Assembly (NCBI RefSeq): GCF_963966145.1
Contig: NC_091054.1
Location: 2,108,001-2,172,000 of the forward strand
From: Tenebrio molitor
Lineage: Eukaryota; Arthropoda; Insecta; Coleoptera; Tenebrionidae
Direction of reading: 5' to 3'
Length of the DNA: 64,000 nucleotides
Both the position numbers and the translations under genes were made by a program. Of this stretch, positions 61,301-64,000 are shown piece by piece. The notes beneath the pieces were generated by a model, which saw only the letters and a program-made list of their open reading frames with translations, searched no databases and was not told the origin of the DNA. The stretch's first letter is position 1. Every line of letters begins with the position of its first letter.

Positions 61301-64000
61301 GCTTCATTAATTTCTTCGTTCTTTACAGCTTATTCGCTGGAGGGATTCGCGCCAGAAGCTCGCCAAGTGACTGCGTACAAAACGAACTTTCGCTGTCCCA
61401 GCGAGGGGTACCACGCTGATCCGCAGAACTGTACAGTTTTCTACAGATGCGTGGGTTCTGCCAACAATCTAACCCCCATTCAGTTCGAATGTGGGGAAGG
61501 AACGGTCTTCGATCCCGCCATAAATACGTGCAACTACCCCTACGCCAGTAACAGGGAAGAGTGTGGAGGAAATGGGATTGACAGCGGGTTTGGGAACATC
61601 CAAAATCCTCCACCTTCGTCGTCTACGACAACGACAACGACTCAAGCAACGTGGACGACTCAGTCGTCTTCGACAGCTGGTTCTGGTCAAGTTGGCGACA
61701 AATGTACCCAAGAAGGTTTCTTAGGCGACAGCAAGAACTGTAGAAAGTTCTACAGATGTGTCAGCAATGGTCAGAATGGTTTCGTCCAACACGAGTTTAC
61801 TTGTGGTTCTGGAACCGTATGGGATCCAGTTGCGTTATCTTGTAATTATCCTTGGGCAGCTCAAAGAAGCGGCTGCACTGTTGTTGAGGAAGAAAGTAAG
61901 GGTACTTCTGCACTGCCTCCACAAAACGATTATGTCACGCAAAATGTTAATCAGTCTAGTAGTAGTCAGAATTCTTCGTCGTCTTCTATGAGTAGTAGTA
62001 GCAATAGCAGTAGCAGTAGTAGTAGCAGCACAAGTAGCTCGTCGAGTTCTTCTAGTTCTTCTTCCTCGTCCTCTTCTTCTACTACGTCGAGTACGAATGC
62101 TTGGCAAAATCAACAAAATGCTGCTTCCTCAGGTCAGCAAGGAAGCAGTTCGTCTAATCAGCAAAGTAGTAGCTCGTCAAATCAGCAAGGAAGTAGTTCT
62201 GGTAGTAATCAACAAAGTAGTAGTTCCAATCAACAAAACAATAACAGTCAACAAGGAAGTAGCTCTTCGAGTAGTAACCAACAAGGAAGTAGCTCTTCCA
62301 ATAATAATAATCAACAAGGAAGTAGCTCCTCGAATAATAATCAACAAGGCGGTTCGTCAAGTGGCAGTTCTAATCAGCAAGGAAGCAGTTCTTCTAATCA
62401 ACAAGGAAGCAGTTCATCAAATCAACAAAATCAGTCATCAACCAGCGGTTCTAACCAACAAAGCGGCAGTTCCAGTCAACAAGGAAGTAGTTCATCAAAT
62501 CAACAAAACCAGCAGGGAAGCAGTTCGAGTCAACAAAGTGGTAGTCAACAAGGAAGTAGTTCTTCAAATCAACAAGGAAGTTCATCAGGTAGTAGTTCCA
62601 GTCAACAGGGAGGTAGTTCATCGAACCAACAAAATCAACAAGGAAGCAGTTCTTCCAATCAACAAAATCAACAATCATCGGGTAGTAGTTCTGGCCAACA
62701 AAGTGGCAGTTCTAGTCAACAACAAGGAAGTAGCTCGTCAAATCAACAAGGGAGCAATTCTTCAAACCAACAAAATCAACAAGGAAGCAGTTCGTCAAAC
62801 CAACAAAATCAGGGTAGCAGTTCGAACCAACAAAGTGGTAGTTCCAGTCAACAAGGAGGTAGTTCATCAAATCAACAAGGCAGTGGTTCTTCTAGTAGTT
62901 CTAACCAACAAGGAAGTAGCTCGAGTCAACAAAACCAACAAGGAGGTAGCTCAAGCAGTCAGAATCAACAAAATCAGCAAGGCAGCAGTTCCAACCAACA
63001 AGGAAGTAGTTCTAATCAGCAAAATCAACAAGGAAGTAGCTCATCTAGTCAACAAAACCAAGGCAGTGGTTCTTCTAATCAACAAAACCAGCAGAGTGGT
63101 AGTTCTTCAAACCAACAAAATCAAGGAAGTAGTTCGTCCAACCAGCAAAATCAACAGGGAGGTAGTTCCTCAAATCAACAAAACCAGCAAGGTAGTTCGT
63201 CCAACCAACAAAATCAACAAGGAGGTAGTTCTTCAAATCAACAAGGCGGTAGCTCTTCAAATCAACAAAACCAGCAAGGTGGTAGCAGTTCCTCCAATCA
63301 ACAAAATCAACAAGGTAGTAATTCCAACCAACAAGGAAGTAATTCGTCCAACCAACAAAATCAGCAAGGAAGCAGTTCTTCACATCAGCAAGGATCCAAT
63401 CAGCAAGGAAGTGGATCTTCTAATCAACAAAACCAGCAAGGCTCAAGCCAACAAGGATCAAATCAACAAGGTGGAAGTCAATCTTCTGGTCCCACTTGTA
63501 ATAAAGAAGGTTTTATACCTGATGACAAAAACTGCACAAAATTCCATAGATGTGTAAATAATGGACAGAGTGGTTACACAAGATACGAATTTACGTGCAG
63601 TTCTGGCCTTGTCTGGGATGAAAGTTCATCGTCCTGTAATTATCCTTGGGCAGTTAGTGGCAAATGTTATTCACCAAATACACAAAATCAACAAGGAGGT
63701 AATAACAACCAAACGGGCTCCAATCAACAAGGCAGCAATAATCAGCAGGGTTCTAACCAGCAAGGAAGTAATAATCAACAAGGAAGCAACAATAATCAAC
63801 AAGGCACAAATCAACAGGGCAGTAATAATCAACAAGGATCAAATCAACAGGCCAGTAACAATCAGCAAGGCGGGAATAATAACCAACAAAATCAACAAGG
63901 AACTAATAACAATCAACAAGGTTCCAATCAACAGGGAAGCAATAATAACCAACAAGGTTCTAATCAACAAGGAAGCAACAATAATCAGCAAAATCAACAA
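55374..64000 (+). CDS. Chitin-binding mucin-like secreted protein, 3' end outside window
   Basis: Exon 1 (55374-55428) encodes a signal peptide MMKALGVWTLWCLASPLA with a phase-1 donor; exon 2 starts at 61329 and stays open to the window end. Three peritrophin-A/CBM14 domains with six cysteines each: 61394-61563, 61703-61875 and 63497-63667, with NCTVFYRC, NCRKFYRC and NCTKFHRC cores and CNYP before the last Cys. Between domains 2 and 3 lies about 540 residues of low complexity: a poly-Ser block (about 61965-62090), then NQQGSSSS-type repeats. After domain 3 the repeats switch to NNQQGSNQQG. Such proteins bind chitin in the peritrophic matrix or cuticle, and the Ser-rich parts may be O-glycosylated (family knowledge and inference). 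The 5.9-kb intron link is inferred from phase and signal-peptide completion. Confidence 0.8.
56175..56290. repeat. CTCG-type hairpin in mucin intron
   Basis: ATAGTATATTATTCAACGAG is answered by CGAGTGTAATACTATAC, with inner arms GCGGATAATGGCTA and TAGCCATTATCCGC. The loop contains ACTCGTGAGTG and GGAGCGAGT. TTTTTCTACG follows, as at other members. Confidence 0.7.
57338..57810 (-). mobile_element. TACAGGGTGTC element, copy 2 (inverted)
   Basis: Reverse-complement copy of 52577-53033, ending AATTTTAAGACACCCTGTA. The first bases at the left are TATAGGGTGTC, one change from the consensus. It is in the first intron of the mucin-like gene. Confidence 0.8.
58690..58735. repeat. Hairpin GCTTTCGTTCAC / GTGAACGAAAGC
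   Basis: GCTTTCGTTCACTTG and CGCGTGAACGAAAGC pair around a loop with GAAATTCGCGATT. Stem about 13 bp. Confidence 0.6.
59163..59249. repeat. Long hairpin with CTCGAGC loop
   Basis: GTTGATATTTGGGCATTTTT (continuing ATTC) pairs with GAATAAAAATGCCCAAAT plus TCAAC over about 23 bp with one mismatch. The inner part CCCTCGAGC and GCTCTCGGG and GGGTTA and TAACC can pair further, so the whole 87 bp folds. Confidence 0.7.

Larger units (their letters stand above)
57811..61328. other. Rest of the mucin-gene intron
   Basis: AT-rich up to about 60 kb, holding two hairpins (58690-58735 and 59163-59249). The 60-61.3 kb part has more even composition but no exon with fitting splice sites was found. Confidence 0.4.

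Noticed and set aside
62097..63557. 486-codon plus-strand frame rich in Ile/Asn/Lys/Val
   Set aside because: It is the wrong frame of the NQQGSSSS repeats. The frame holding the chitin-binding cysteines is offset and continues without stops from 61329 to the window end.

Overview
The window looks like AT-rich animal nuclear DNA from an insect, most likely a beetle (inference). The protein-coding genes have small introns with GT/AG ends, two encode pacifastin-type inhibitors known only from arthropods, one is an insect-style sulfotransferase, and one encodes a peritrophin-type chitin-binding mucin. Intergenic DNA is full of short terminal-inverted-repeat elements, tRNA-derived SINEs and broken retrotransposons. 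There is no operon structure, CRISPR array or prokaryotic signal.

Layout. 0-7 kb: a small secreted Ser-Gly-rich protein (+) facing a multi-domain pacifastin gene (-). 7-15 kb: a transposon graveyard with a hAT-type element that has a perfect 8-bp target duplication, and at least four smaller inverted-repeat elements. 15-22.4 kb: three genes in a row on the minus strand: a second pacifastin gene (four domains), a NudC-domain protein (NUDCD3-like) and a complete nine-exon UBE2O-type E2/E3 ubiquitin ligase. 24-27.3 kb: RT relic, then a complete five-exon cytosolic sulfotransferase (+). 27.3-55.3 kb: gene-poor DNA with an unrecognised two-exon gene (32.7-33.4 kb, -), a second copy of the Ser-Gly-rich gene with its duplicated promoter (38.0 kb, +), LINE and mariner debris, foldback elements and SINEs. 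55.4 kb to the edge: a chitin-binding mucin-like gene (+) whose signal-peptide exon is about 5.9 kb upstream of a huge Ser/Gln/Asn/Gly-rich exon that runs off the window.

Several genes encode secreted products (two pacifastins, two Ser-Gly proteins, one chitin-binding mucin), so the locus has an extracellular, possibly midgut or haemolymph flavour. That grouping is inference. NUDCD3-like and UBE2O are housekeeping genes. All exon structures were built by hand from splice sites and reading phase; every internal junction reported for the main genes keeps phase.
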